In this document: positions 8,252 through 17,117 of the stretch, piece after piece
Layout: each line of letters opens with the position of its first letter
Position numbering within the stretch: the stretch's first letter is position 1
From: Thermoflavimicrobium dichotomicum
Lineage (GTDB): Bacteria > Bacillota > Bacilli > Thermoactinomycetales > Thermoactinomycetaceae
DNA: 64,000 nucleotides
Direction of reading: 5' to 3'
Assembly (NCBI RefSeq): GCF_900114055.1
Contig: NZ_FORR01000017.1
Coordinates: forward strand, 1 to 64,000
Notes under the pieces: generated by a model
Databases searched by the model: none
What the model was told of the DNA's origin: nothing
Seen by the model: only the letters and a program-made list of their open reading frames with translations
Position numbers and translations under genes: made by a program

Positions 8252-8656
8252 ATGAATCGGGAATGGGAAAAGGTTAAACAATTTCATATCCATTTTGGAG
8301 TGCCCTATAAAGAAACGCCATCCTTGCTTACATCTGATCGGGTTCAGAAAAGAGCTCACTGGATGATGGACGAGATTCGAGAGTTTCAGGAAGCGAAAAC
8401 ATTGGAAGATCAAGCTGATGCCATGATTGATGTTATTTATTTTGCACTGGGGACATTAGTTGAAATGGGTGTAAAACCTCAAGAGTTATTTGACATTGTT
8501 CATGAAGCGAATATGGCTAAGCTTTGGGAAGATGGGAAACCACGTCATCGAGAGACAGATGGCAAAATCATCAAGCCACCTACATGGAAAGATCCACATC
8601 CTAAACTTAGAGAAGCCATTCATAAACAAGAAGCAAATCGTCAACCTCTTAGATAG
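8252..8656 (+). CDS. MazG-like nucleotide pyrophosphohydrolase
   Basis: A 134-residue all-alpha NTP-pyrophosphatase (MazG / phosphoribosyl-ATP pyrophosphatase-like). The metal-binding pattern DEIREFQEA followed by EDQADAMIDVIYFALG (about residues 39-68) gives the ExxE...ExxD set that binds magnesium. Such enzymes hydrolyse (d)NTPs or nucleotide-like substrates to monophosphates in the cytosol. ATG at 8252 follows AAGGGAG. Placement straight after nrdAB suggests a nucleotide-pool role, but the substrate is not determined. A hairpin AGGCCATATCTC/GAGAGTGGCCT (8655-8682) follows, without a T run. Confidence 0.85.
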   Translation: MNREWEKVKQFHIHFGVPYKETPSLLTSDRVQKRAHWMMDEIREFQEAKTLEDQADAMIDVIYFALGTLVEMGVKPQELFDIVHEANMAKLWEDGKPRHRETDGKIIKPPTWKDPHPKLREAIHKQEANRQPLR

Positions 8657-8838
8657 GCCATATCTCTTTTGAGAGTGGCCTTAAGGGTAGCATCGCTCAT
8701 TTCTGTTTGGATAACAGCCAGCCAGTGAGGTCATTACGCAAGGGTGAGTGGGGCGGACTGGACGACTCGGCTCTGTGAGACTTACTGAGAAAGGCCCGGC
8801 GGACAATACATGGGATCAGGAACATGTTTTTGTTTCCG

Positions 8839-9294
8839 TTAACTTGAAATTTGTTCGTCGGAGGCGTGCATATCGGCATCGGGAGAGTTTTTCGCCCGCC
8901 GAAAATATCCAGGCAGCAAAATGCAGCTGATCCCATAGCACTTGACGATGTACAAGATCAGGATGGCCAGCGATCCAAATAGAAAGTCGATACCTTTGGA
9001 TGTACTGATAATCATTTTTCGCGCGATGGCAAATATCAGGATGTCCAGCATAATGTTCGGTTTACGCTTGACAAACATCATGGCGACTTCGAGGCCGATT
9101 ATATACAACAAGACGTAATCAAGAAAAATTTGAAATGAATGTAATTTGCCTTCGAAAGCCACATTCCACATTTGCTTAGCGTGCAGGATTCCCTCGATAA
9201 AGATCCCGATTACTATAAAAATGGCCAACCCGATTTCTAAGACGCGGATAATCATTTCTGCAATTTGATATGCTTTTTCAACGCTTTTATTCAT
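8839..9294 (-). CDS. psiE: PsiE family membrane protein (phosphate-starvation-inducible type)
   Basis: A 151-residue protein with four hydrophobic helices and the PsiE signature EVAMMFVKRKPNIMLDIL followed by FAIARKMII. PsiE in E. coli is induced by phosphate starvation through PhoB; its biochemical role is unknown. The last 25 residues (after PGYFRR) are polar and weakly conserved. ATG follows GGGAGATG. It is monocistronic and converges on the MazG-like gene. No Pho box was recognised in the AT-rich upstream region. Confidence 0.85.
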   Translation of the reverse strand: MNKSVEKAYQIAEMIIRVLEIGLAIFIVIGIFIEGILHAKQMWNVAFEGKLHSFQIFLDYVLLYIIGLEVAMMFVKRKPNIMLDILIFAIARKMIISTSKGIDFLFGSLAILILYIVKCYGISCILLPGYFRRAKNSPDADMHASDEQISS

Positions 9295-10015
9295 TGAGTA
9301 TTCATCTCCCTAAAAAAGAATAATCAAATAATTCTGTTATATAATAATATATAAAATAATTGTATGTTATGCAACAGAAATGTTAACAACCATTAACGTT
9401 ACAAAATATTGACAGACTATTTCGATGTTTGTTTGATCGTCACATTAACAATGGAAAACACAGGTAGATCCTGTCCAAATCGACTGAAAGGATTCTCAGT
9501 ATAAACTTCGTCTTTGTGCCGGTACTTGCTCATGCTGGGCGGGGAGGGGAATTCCGAATGAATGTGGTTTGGAATGAGGATGTGCAGAATTCTTAGAAGA
9601 ATTAACTGCAGTAGATGATGGTCAAGTACGCAGAGAAGGATTTACTACACTTATGGATAGACACCTCTTAAACAGTTGAGACAAAGACTCCAATGAAAAG
9701 ATTTTGTTATTTTCTAAAAAGGAACGTTGACAAAACAGAACCGGGGCAATAAAGAGCTGGTATTATCCCCTACAGGTAGACACCAAAAAAAGAGGCCATC
9801 TGTTATGGGATACAATCATTGATCATCAACTTGTGAATGCGAGCGCTAATGTATTAGCTTCGCATCCAATAATCAAAAAAGAAAAAGTATTCCAAGACCA
9901 ATTAATAGCTAGATTATAAATTAGTAGAAGATTATGAAAGGATTCATTCTTGTTTTATAGAAATAGTACATATATTTATATATTTTAATCTCTCATTTTT
10001 AAGGAGTGTTTTGAA
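9295..10015. other. 720-base intergenic region with decayed coding traces
   Basis: The part next to psiE is AT-rich promoter-like sequence. About 9579-9680 one frame reads CAEFLEELTAVDDGQVRREG and on to a stop without a start. About 9744-9920 another open stretch encodes SWYYPLQVDTKKRGHLLWDT and on to IARL-stop, again without a start. GTTGACAAAACAGAACCGG at about 9728 resembles the left end of the palindromic repeat. These look like remnants of lost genes, not functional ones; I cannot name them. Confidence 0.45.
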
Positions 10016-11926
10016 TTGAATAAAAGAAGCTGGAGAGGTTGGCTAACTGGGGTCATGGTTACGAGCTTAGCCCTCACAGGAATTCCACTCTCTTCGAAGA
10101 TGGGGCAAGGAATAACACCCGCTGTATACGCCGAGGTGAAGAATGCGGACTATTTGCAAAATGCATTCGCGGCGGCGGCTAAAGAATTTCAAGTGCCTGA
10201 GAGGATTCTGCTTTCTGTTTCCTATCATGTTTCTCGCTGGGAACATCACAACGGAGAGCCAAGCGTCTCGGGTGGCTACGGATTGATGCATTTAACGGAT
10301 GTCGATCAAGTTGATTTGCGTGGTACTGGTAAAGGGGATGTGGATAAAGAGTCCATGCCCGCCCCGACTGATCCGAGCTTGCATACATTGGATGAGGCGG
10401 CAAGATTGTTAGGACTTGATCCGGAAGAATTGAAGAAAGATCCGAAGCAAAACATTCGTGGAGCTGCTGCTCTATTAGCCAAGTATGCACGTGATACAGT
10501 GGGCAAGGTGCCTGCTGAAGAGAGTAACTGGTATAGTGCGGTTGCGAAATATAGCGGAAGCAAAGAGGCAGCAGTCGCTCTTGATTTTGCTGATCAGGTT
10601 TTTTCATCCATCAATAATGGGGTTGAGCGTCAGACAACAGAAGGGTATAAGGTCCGTCTGACTCCCAAGAAAGTACAGCCCAAACGAGAAACAGTAAATT
10701 CATTGAACCTTCGCAATACCAATTTTACTGGTGCTGACTGTCCAATCAGTCTTGCATGCCGGTTTATACCAGCTGCTTATGAGCAACGCAGCCAAGATCC
10801 AAGTGATTATGGGAACTATGACCTTGCTGATCGTCCGAAATCGGGTTTGGATATACGTTATATTGTGATTCATGATACGGAAGGGAGCTACCAGAGTGCG
10901 ATTAATTGGTTCGCGAATCCCGCTGCTTCTGCCTCGGCACAATATGTGATTCGGTCTGCGGATGGTCAAGTTACCCAGATGGTAAACAATAAACATGTCG
11001 CTTGGCAAGCGGGGAATTGGTATTTTAATATGCATTCCATCGGATTGGAGCATGAGGGTTATGCCATGAAAGGGGCAACCTGGTATAATGAGCAACTTTA
11101 CCGGGCTTCGGCTAAGCTGGTTCGGTACCTGGCTCGGAAATATGATATTCCTCTCGACCGTTCGCATATCATCGGGCATGACGAAATTCCTGGGACATCA
11201 CCAGCCCGGCAATCAGCCATGCACTCAGACCCAGGTCCTTTCTGGGATTGGGAACACTATATGGAACTGGTAGGAGCGCCGATTACACCTGCAAAAGGTA
11301 TTGGTCAAATCGTCACGATAAAACCTCACTTCCGGACGAACAAACCTCCTGTAGAGGATGCTGAACCTCAACCGGCTAATTTTGTTTATCTGCATACGGC
11401 ACCGGATCAAAACGCACCCTTACTCGATGATCCAGCACTTAGCGGTCCGGGGACACGCAAAGGATTAGACTGGGGAGACAAAGCTGTAACAGGTCAAACC
11501 TACTATGTGGCTGATCGCCAAGGAGACTGGGTTGCAATCTGGTATGGTGGTCAGAAGGCATGGTTCCATAACCCTAAAGGTAAAAACACTGTACGAGGAA
11601 AAGGAATTCTCATTACTCCGAAGGCAGGTAAAACGGAGATCCCTGTTTATGGTGTTGCGTATCCAGAAGCTTCTGCTTATCCTGAAGGAATTTCACCTGC
11701 AGCCATCGTCCCTCTCCAATATAAAATAACTGCAGGACAGATTTATGTAGCTTCAGAGAAGGTAAAAGGGGATTACTATTACGCCAAAACATTTACTCTG
11801 GATCCTGCCGCGACACATAAAGTGATTATTGGAAAAGAGGAATATTATCGTATTCAATTTAATCACCGCCATGCATTTGTGAAGGCATCTGATGTTGAGA
11901 TCGTTGGTAAAAATAAAAAAAGGTAA
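10016..11926 (+). CDS. Secreted N-acetylmuramoyl-L-alanine amidase with lysozyme-like N-terminal domain
   Basis: A 636-residue exported cell-wall hydrolase. TTG at 10016 follows AAGGAGTG. Residues 1-40 form a signal peptide. About 45-205 resemble a goose-lysozyme/SLT-like fold (YGLMHL, NIRGAAALLAKYA, YSAVAKYSG). About 275-420 are an Amidase_2 domain with zinc ligands in VIHDTEG and GHDEIPGT...HSDPG, plus WQAGNWYFN and SIGLEHEG. The C-terminal 200 residues look like SH3-type wall-binding modules. It would cut the bond between MurNAc and L-alanine in peptidoglycan. Such two-domain proteins are common in spore-formers. Confidence 0.88.
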   Translation: MNKRSWRGWLTGVMVTSLALTGIPLSSKMGQGITPAVYAEVKNADYLQNAFAAAAKEFQVPERILLSVSYHVSRWEHHNGEPSVSGGYGLMHLTDVDQVDLRGTGKGDVDKESMPAPTDPSLHTLDEAARLLGLDPEELKKDPKQNIRGAAALLAKYARDTVGKVPAEESNWYSAVAKYSGSKEAAVALDFADQVFSSINNGVERQTTEGYKVRLTPKKVQPKRETVNSLNLRNTNFTGADCPISLACRFIPAAYEQRSQDPSDYGNYDLADRPKSGLDIRYIVIHDTEGSYQSAINWFANPAASASAQYVIRSADGQVTQMVNNKHVAWQAGNWYFNMHSIGLEHEGYAMKGATWYNEQLYRASAKLVRYLARKYDIPLDRSHIIGHDEIPGTSPARQSAMHSDPGPFWDWEHYMELVGAPITPAKGIGQIVTIKPHFRTNKPPVEDAEPQPANFVYLHTAPDQNAPLLDDPALSGPGTRKGLDWGDKAVTGQTYYVADRQGDWVAIWYGGQKAWFHNPKGKNTVRGKGILITPKAGKTEIPVYGVAYPEASAYPEGISPAAIVPLQYKITAGQIYVASEKVKGDYYYAKTFTLDPAATHKVIIGKEEYYRIQFNHRHAFVKASDVEIVGKNKKR

Positions 11927-12240
11927 AAAGCTATATACCATCATTTGTCAGCGAAGATCGATGATTTATGCTAATACTGGGGATGATATTGCTTCAGGAT
12001 TTGGTTTTCCGCGAGTGAAGTAAGTAATAGGCATATATTTACGCAACAAAATAATGGATTTATCATCGAAAAGAAGTCAGCCTATCCAACAAAGGATGGG
12101 CTGTTTTTGTTGTGTCTAACATGAGCCATAACATTGTCAAGTTAGCAATAAGCGACGATGCATAAGGACTGTGAGTAGTAATAAATGAAAATCCGGAAAA
12201 AATATTACTCATTGGAAACAACTAAACCGAGGTGAATCTC
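11927..12240. other. Intergenic region between the amidase and splB genes
   Basis: Apart from the terminator at 12079-12109 and the splB ribosome binding site, I see no gene or repeat here. A sporulation (sigma-G) promoter for splB is expected but I could not pick a convincing one. Confidence 0.4.
12079..12109 (+). terminator. Rho-independent terminator after the amidase gene
   Basis: AGCCTATCC (12079-12087) pairs with GGATGGGCT (12094-12102), with one G-T pair, followed by GTTTTTGTT. Confidence 0.75.
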
Positions 12241-13260
12241 ATGAAATTGTTTCAACCCGATCTGATCTACTTTGAACCCCAGGCGCTGGAGTATCCGCTG
12301 GGTAAAGAATTATATGATCGATACAAAGATACTGGCATCCCGGTGCGGATGACCACGTCACACAACCGAATTACAGATTTACCGGGAGAAACTGACTTGG
12401 AAAAGTATCGAATTGCCAAAAAAACGTTGGTGGTAGGTGTTCGTAAAACACTGAAGTTTGAACCATCTAAACCGTCCGCTGAGTATGCCATTCCTTTGGC
12501 CACCGGCTGTATGGGACACTGTCATTACTGTTATCTTCAAACTACGATGGGGAATCGGCCCTACATTCGGGTTTATGTTAACGTGGATGAAATCTTCGAT
12601 ACTGCAAAAAGGTATATTCAGGAGCGTGCTCCCGAAATCACGCGATTTGAGGCAGCATGTACATCTGATCCCGTTGGAATTGAACACATTACAGGTTCGC
12701 TTAAAAAGACCATTGAGTTTATGGGAAATCAGGAGTTAGGAAGACTTCGATTCGTTACCAAATTCGCTAACGTTGATAGCTTATTAGATGCGGCTCACAA
12801 TGGGCATACTCATTTTCGATTCAGCGTGAATACCGATTATGTGATACGCAATTTTGAGCCGTCGACTTCCTCCTTTCATGAACGGATCGAAGCGGCTGGA
12901 AAAGTAGCACGTGCGGGTTACCGGCTTGGATTTATTATTGCTCCCTTGATCATTTATGACGGATGGGAAGAAGGATATACCCAATTATTAAAACGTCTTA
13001 GAGAAGCTCTTCCTCATACAGAGAGGATTACATTTGAACTGATCACCCACCGCTTTACTCAAACGGCTAAAAGAGTGATTAACGAGCGGTATCCTAAGTC
13101 CAAATTGGAGATGGAGGAGGAAAAAAGGAAGAGGAAGTGGGGGCGTTACGGAAGAGTGAAGTATGTATATCAAGATGAGCAAATGGAAGCATTGGAGCGA
13201 CACATGAGGGAACAAATTGAGTGTTTTTTTTCTGGGTCTACAATAGAGTATTTTACCTAA
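12241..13260 (+). CDS. splB: Spore photoproduct lyase
   Basis: A 339-residue radical SAM enzyme that reverses spore photoproduct (5-thyminyl-5,6-dihydrothymine) in germinating spores. The iron-sulfur cysteines are C90, C94 and C97 (CMGHCHYC), the same positions as in B. subtilis SplB, and the catalytic hydrogen-donor cysteine is C140 (AACTSDPVGIEH). The start is ATG at 12241 with GAGGTGA upstream; the in-frame GTG at 12232 falls inside that site. Strong evidence that the organism makes endospores. The splA regulator often found upstream in Bacillus is absent. Confidence 0.95.
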   Translation: MKLFQPDLIYFEPQALEYPLGKELYDRYKDTGIPVRMTTSHNRITDLPGETDLEKYRIAKKTLVVGVRKTLKFEPSKPSAEYAIPLATGCMGHCHYCYLQTTMGNRPYIRVYVNVDEIFDTAKRYIQERAPEITRFEAACTSDPVGIEHITGSLKKTIEFMGNQELGRLRFVTKFANVDSLLDAAHNGHTHFRFSVNTDYVIRNFEPSTSSFHERIEAAGKVARAGYRLGFIIAPLIIYDGWEEGYTQLLKRLREALPHTERITFELITHRFTQTAKRVINERYPKSKLEMEEEKRKRKWGRYGRVKYVYQDEQMEALERHMREQIECFFSGSTIEYFT

Positions 13261-13366
13261 GTGGCAGCCTGTGTTGAACAGAGAAGGATACAGTCCAAGA
13301 AGCCGAAACGCAAGTAGTGGGAGATATAAAGATAGCAGATGGGACAGGAAAAAGTAAAAAAGAAAT

Positions 13367-13438
13367 GGCATCCGAAAAGCGACCAGAGCCGGAAATAACA
13401 AGAGGAAAACAGGAATTTCTCGGATGCCGTTTTACTCT
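13367..13438 (+). terminator. Long-loop terminator after splB
   Basis: GGCATCCGA (13367-13375) pairs exactly with TCGGATGCC (13420-13428), followed by GTTTTACT. The loop is about 44 bases, long for a terminator; it also faces the convergent membrane protein gene. Confidence 0.6.
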
Positions 13439-13452
13439 GATTGGAAGTCTGA

Positions 13453-13809
13453 TTATAAATCAGAATTTGTAATCATTTCAATAGCTAACAAGAATAGAAA
13501 AACAGCAAAACAGATGCGAAATATTTTGCTTCTAACCAAGTGTCGGTAGATAATCATGCCAAAAAGAATTCCAGGTGCTCCTCCTGTTACCATGATAATA
13601 AGCCAAAACCATCCAGCTATTTTTTCTCTCAGTTTATCCCTCTTCACAAATCTAAAACCCATTATATTCGACATAATAATTAAACCAACACCAAAAAAGA
13701 AAATGGATCCTATCAATCTGGCTATTACTATATCATATACCAGTTCCTCAAATTCTTGCTCTTCTTTTTCCATCTCTTCTTCATAACGTCTCCACGAAAA
13801 TTTGTGCAC
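13453..13809 (-). CDS. Hypothetical membrane protein, three helices
   Basis: A 118-residue protein of unknown function. It begins with an acidic amphipathic stretch (YEEEMEKEEQEFEEL) and then has three hydrophobic segments at about residues 31-50, 66-84 and 96-113, with basic residues between them. GTG start at 13809 follows AAGGAGAT. I do not recognise the family. It is monocistronic and converges on splB. Confidence 0.7.
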   Translation of the reverse strand: MHKFSWRRYEEEMEKEEQEFEELVYDIVIARLIGSIFFFGVGLIIMSNIMGFRFVKRDKLREKIAGWFWLIIMVTGGAPGILFGMIIYRHLVRSKIFRICFAVFLFLLAIEMITNSDL

Positions 13810-13946
13810 TCAAAATATCTCCTTATATATAAATTACTAATATTAATATACATTAAAAAAGTACTTTAACTCATACTTTTTCTTCCAATGAAGAAAAGCC
13901 AATTCTATACTTGTTAAAAAAGTGAAATGGATAAGATGACTTAGAG

Positions 13947-14060
13947 GTGAAACGATTACAGAAAATCTTGGCATGTGCAAGAATTGCTTCCCGTAGACAG
14001 AGTGAAGAATTGATCTTACAAGGTCGTCTTCGGAAAAATTATCGTTTAGCCATATTTTAG
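13947..14060 (+). pseudogene. Remnant of a 23S rRNA pseudouridine synthase gene, S4 domain only
   Basis: An open stretch of 37 codons reads KRLQKILACARIASRRQSEE and then LILQGRLRKNYRLAIF-stop. This matches the N-terminal S4 RNA-binding domain that opens RluB-type enzymes (RLQKxxAxAGxASRRxxEELI). The catalytic domain is missing: the frame stops after the S4 start, 11 bases before a terminator-like hairpin. It therefore looks like a deletion that fused the 5' end of the gene to its own or another terminator. It is not visible in any long open frame. Confidence 0.75.
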
Positions 14061-14070
14061 CTAAAAAAAA

Positions 14071-14110
14071 AACCGGTATCCCTGTGCACAAGAGATACTG
14101 GTTCTTTGCT
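14071..14110 (+). terminator. Terminator-like hairpin after the rluB remnant
   Basis: AACCGGTATC (14071-14080) pairs with GATACTGGTT (14094-14103), with one mismatch, followed by CTTTGCT. A weak T run only. Confidence 0.55.
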
Positions 14111-14155
14111 AATGAAGAAGAATGATTAGACGCTTTTGGATGATAACTTAAACTT

Positions 14156-14518
14156 TTAATTCTTTGCTTTGTTGTATTCGCAAGTTACACCTCTATCTCT
14201 AAATGTGAGCGTGATATAACTTTCCTCTAATTGGTTAAATTCAGCTCTTTCCTCTTTTGAGTCTTGATAGAGTACCAGTTCGGGATCATATTTAGGTGAA
14301 TATTGTACATAATAATTTACCTTTTTGATATTACTTGGTTTTTCATTAATTACTGCTGTCTCATCCTCTCCGAGTTTAATTTGTGAAGGGCAATCTGCTT
14401 TTTTCTCTCCATTTTTATTTTCTTCATTTTTGAGTACCCAAGTCCCTACAGGAGATACGGGAGGACCACAAGCAGTTAATAACAGAAGTGCAAAAAAAAT
14501 AATAGCAACTTTTTTCAT
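14156..14518 (-). CDS. Hypothetical lipoprotein
   Basis: A 120-residue protein with a lipoprotein signal peptide: KK start, hydrophobic core and lipobox LLTAC, so it should be anchored to the outer face of the membrane at C17. The mature part is hydrophilic (VGTWVLKNEENKNGEKKADC) with three more cysteines in total that could form a disulfide. ATG at 14518 with AAAAGGGAGACCC upstream. No family recognised. Confidence 0.75.
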   Translation of the reverse strand: MKKVAIIFFALLLLTACGPPVSPVGTWVLKNEENKNGEKKADCPSQIKLGEDETAVINEKPSNIKKVNYYVQYSPKYDPELVLYQDSKEERAEFNQLEESYITLTFRDRGVTCEYNKAKN

Positions 14519-14847
14519 TTTGGGTCTCCCTTTTAATATAACTTTTAAACTATGAAGTTTATATCTGTCATACTGAGAGTAAAAAAACCAAAATCAATTA
14601 AGCTTTGGGGTTAGTTCACGTTTTATAATATTTTTATAGACAAAATGATTAGGATTATTAATTTGTCAATAAATATCCACAGTAAAAGCGTAGGCCATAG
14701 ATACATAATATTTATAAAATATTGATTTCACACAAAAAAATAAAGAGACCAGTTATAATGAAAAATCTACTCTTTATTTATTAAATTTTAATACCAAAAT
14801 TAATAATGATATGTCGTATAAAAATAGTATGAATATGGATATATCGG

Positions 14848-14882
14848 TTGAAATAATAGAATTTATGTAGTATTATACTACA
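14848..14882 (+). promoter_or_regulatory. gltP promoter with overlapping palindromic operator
   Basis: TTGAAA (14848-14853), a 17-base spacer and TATTAT (14871-14876) make a likely sigma-A promoter. TGTAGTATTATACTACA (14866-14882) is a perfect palindrome with a central T and covers the -10, so a repressor bound there would block transcription. The rest of the 430-base gap back to the lipoprotein gene is very AT-rich and shows nothing else. Confidence 0.55.
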
Positions 14883-14949
14883 GGGCTATTATCGTTTTTG
14901 TAAAAATATATTTTACTTAATAAAAATTTTATAGTGTGAGGTGATAGGC

Positions 14950-16260
14950 GTGGCAAAAAATAAGGAAGCGAAAAAGGAAATGAAACAAAAGAAAAAACTG
15001 GGACTCGCCTGGCAAATCTTGATTGGTTTGGTTCTAGGTATTATGGTTGGCTATTTCTTGCGAGAATATCCAAAAATCGCTTCTGATTATTTAAAACCAA
15101 TTGGTGACGTTTTCATTCGTCTCATTAAGATGATTGTGATTCCGATCGTCGTTTCCAGTCTGGTCGTTGGTGTGGCAGGTACAGGCGATATCAAGAGACT
15201 GGGTCGACTCGGTGGGAAAACCATTCTCTATTTTGAAATTATCACCACTGTTGCTTTAGTTGTAGGTCTGTTGCTGGCAAATGTTTTCCAACCGGGTGCG
15301 GGTGTTGATATGAAAGCGCTTGATAAAGGCGATATTTCCAAATATGTTGAAACGGAAAAACAGACACAGGCACATGGGTTCATTGATACATTTGTCAACA
15401 TTGTGCCTACGAACTTATTCAAATCGTTGGCAGACGGTGATATGCTGGCCATCATTTTCTTCTCTGTCATGTTTGGGATTGGTGTTGCGGCTATTGGAGA
15501 GCGTGGAAAGCCGGTTTTACAATTCCTGCAGGGAACAGCAGATGCGATGTTTTATGTAACCAACTTAATTATGAAACTGGCACCGATCGGTGTTTTTGCT
15601 CTGATTGGAAATACAGTGGCTCAGTTTGGTATTGCTTCATTAATTCCGCTAAGTAAGCTCGTTCTGCTGGTTTATGGTGCGATGATTCTGTTTGTCATTG
15701 TCGTCTTGGGATTGACAGCGAGAATCATTAAAGTAAATATTTTCCAATTTATGCGCATTATCAAGGACGAACTGATTTTGGCTTACTCGACTGCGAGCTC
15801 CGAAACAGTTTTACCAAAGCTGATGGAAAAGATGGAACGTTTCGGCTGTCCAAAAGCGATTACTTCCTTCGTCATCCCAACAGGTTACTCCTTTAACCTG
15901 GACGGTTCCACTCTGTATCAAGCCATTGCAACAGTATTCATTGCCCAGTTGTACGGAATTCACTTACCTATTGAGAAACAGGTGATGATTGTCTTGGTAT
16001 TGATGGTAACCTCCAAAGGTATTGCAGGTGTACCAGGTGTTTCCTTCGTCGTATTGCTGGCAACTTTAGGATCTGTTGGTTTACCGATGGAAGGACTTGC
16101 TTTTATCGCCGGAATTGACCGTATTCTCGATATGGCTAGAACGGCAGTAAACGTAGTCGGTAACTCCTTGGCTGCTGTAGTTATGTCCAAATGGGAAGGC
16201 GAATTTGATAGCAAAAAGGCTCAAAAATATTTGGATGAAGTCAATATGAAAGCAGCGTAA
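14950..16260 (+). CDS. gltP: Dicarboxylate/amino acid:cation symporter (GltP/DctA family)
   Basis: A 436-residue sodium- or proton-coupled transporter for glutamate, aspartate or C4-dicarboxylates. It shows the family's eight-helix plus hairpin pattern, the serine-rich re-entrant loop (STASSETVLPKLMEKMERFG) and the substrate/cation motif NLDGS (NMDGT in relatives), followed by SKGIAGVPGVSF and DRILDMARTAVNVVGN. GTG at 14950 follows GAGGTGAT; GTG at 14941 overlaps that site. Transcribed alone and followed by a palindromic element and a terminator. Confidence 0.92.
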   Translation: MAKNKEAKKEMKQKKKLGLAWQILIGLVLGIMVGYFLREYPKIASDYLKPIGDVFIRLIKMIVIPIVVSSLVVGVAGTGDIKRLGRLGGKTILYFEIITTVALVVGLLLANVFQPGAGVDMKALDKGDISKYVETEKQTQAHGFIDTFVNIVPTNLFKSLADGDMLAIIFFSVMFGIGVAAIGERGKPVLQFLQGTADAMFYVTNLIMKLAPIGVFALIGNTVAQFGIASLIPLSKLVLLVYGAMILFVIVVLGLTARIIKVNIFQFMRIIKDELILAYSTASSETVLPKLMEKMERFGCPKAITSFVIPTGYSFNLDGSTLYQAIATVFIAQLYGIHLPIEKQVMIVLVLMVTSKGIAGVPGVSFVVLLATLGSVGLPMEGLAFIAGIDRILDMARTAVNVVGNSLAAVVMSKWEGEFDSKKAQKYLDEVNMKAA

Positions 16261-16305
16261 AAGATTGTCTCTTTGTTTCTTTGATAAAAAGAAAGGTTCT
16301 GAGAC

Positions 16306-16408
16306 TGTTAACAAAATCCGGTTTCCCTTTTCCGGTTGAATGACTTTTGCGAAGCAACGGGAGTGAAACGGAAAAGGAAAACCGGCATATAAAGGGAACT
16401 TGTCAACA
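16306..16408. repeat. TGTTGACAAA palindromic element, copy after gltP
   Basis: Ends TGTTAACAAA (16306-16315) and TTGTCAACA (16400-16408), with CCGGTTTCCCTTTTCCGGTT pairing with AACGGAAAAGGAAAACCGG inside. The central loop is shorter than in the other copies (the TTCTTGCTCGTATT part is reduced). Located between gltP and its terminator. Confidence 0.85.
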
Positions 16409-16413
16409 TACTG

Positions 16414-16458
16414 AAACCAGTTACTCTCGAAAAGGTGAATGAGTAACTGGTTTTTTTG
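16414..16458 (+). terminator. Rho-independent terminator of gltP
   Basis: AAACCAGTTACT (16414-16425) pairs exactly with AGTAACTGGTTT (16442-16453), followed by TTTTG. It lies beyond the palindromic element, 155 bases after the gltP stop. Confidence 0.88.
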
Positions 16459-16619
16459 ATTGCCAGATCCAACTCTGATAGTTCTTGCATTTTACATAAA
16501 TTCTAAATCGTAATGCCATGGGACATTACCCAAATTGTTTGAAGACAAGCTCGTAATATACAGAACAGACATAGATTATGGGTGTATTCATGATTACGAA
16601 TGAAAAAGGGGGTAAACAC

Positions 16620-17111
16620 ATGATGGAGATGGAAAGCCCTTATAACCCTTATATGGATGATATGGAAATTGAGCAACAATTTCCTCAGCCACCAACCATA
16701 CCTGGTCATCCGATTCCACCATCCAGACCCGACCAAAGATATCCGATTCCACCATCCAGACCTGACCAAGGATATCCGATTCCACCATTCAGACCTGACC
16801 AAGGATATCCGATTCCACCGCCCAGACCCGCTCAAAGACAGCCTGCCCTGCCAGCCCCACCTCCCTATGCACCGACTACTCCGCCACACTTTCCTCCTGG
16901 AGCGCCACCTTATGTAGATCCAAGACGTTTGCGGAGATGTATGCATCGGATGGTATATATCTGGCGTCATGGTGGTAGAAGACCTTTTTGGGCTTGGCTT
17001 ACAGCTGTAACTGGTCAAAACATAGCAGGTTATAGATGGAGTGAAAGAAGAAGAACTTGGGATCCTTTTAGCATGAATATCCATGAAATCAGATCTTTCC
17101 AATGCTATTAA
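16620..17111 (+). CDS. Proline-rich spore-coat-like protein with tandem repeats
   Basis: A 163-residue protein of unknown family. The start ATG at 16620 follows AAAGGGGGT. Residues 1-25 are acidic (MMEMESPYNPYMDDMEIEQ); residues about 31-72 hold three and a partial fourth 11-residue repeat YPIPPSRPDQG; then a Pro-rich stretch; then a C-terminal domain rich in Arg, Trp and Tyr (RRCMHRMVYIWRHGGRRPFWAWL). No signal peptide. Composition is typical of spore coat or exosporium proteins, which is inference. The opposite strand is open over the same bases only because of the repeats. Confidence 0.75.
   Translation: MMEMESPYNPYMDDMEIEQQFPQPPTIPGHPIPPSRPDQRYPIPPSRPDQGYPIPPFRPDQGYPIPPPRPAQRQPALPAPPPYAPTTPPHFPPGAPPYVDPRRLRRCMHRMVYIWRHGGRRPFWAWLTAVTGQNIAGYRWSERRRTWDPFSMNIHEIRSFQCY
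16710..16835 (+). repeat. 33-bp tandem repeat, about 3.8 units
   Basis: Units start at 16710, 16743, 16776 and 16809, each beginning CCGATTCCACC and ending GACCAA(A/G)GATAT; the last is truncated. The unit length is a multiple of three and encodes the 11-residue YPIPPSRPDQG repeat. Units differ at one to four bases. Confidence 0.9.
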
Positions 17112-17117
17112 GGGAAT

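Noticed and set aside
13843-14091. Minus-strand frame over the rluB remnant
   Set aside because: The plus strand gives a clear S4-domain match; the minus frame is a shadow with no start signal.
16710-16835. CRISPR-like array
   Set aside because: Units are directly adjacent without spacers, are in frame within a gene and encode an 11-residue repeat.
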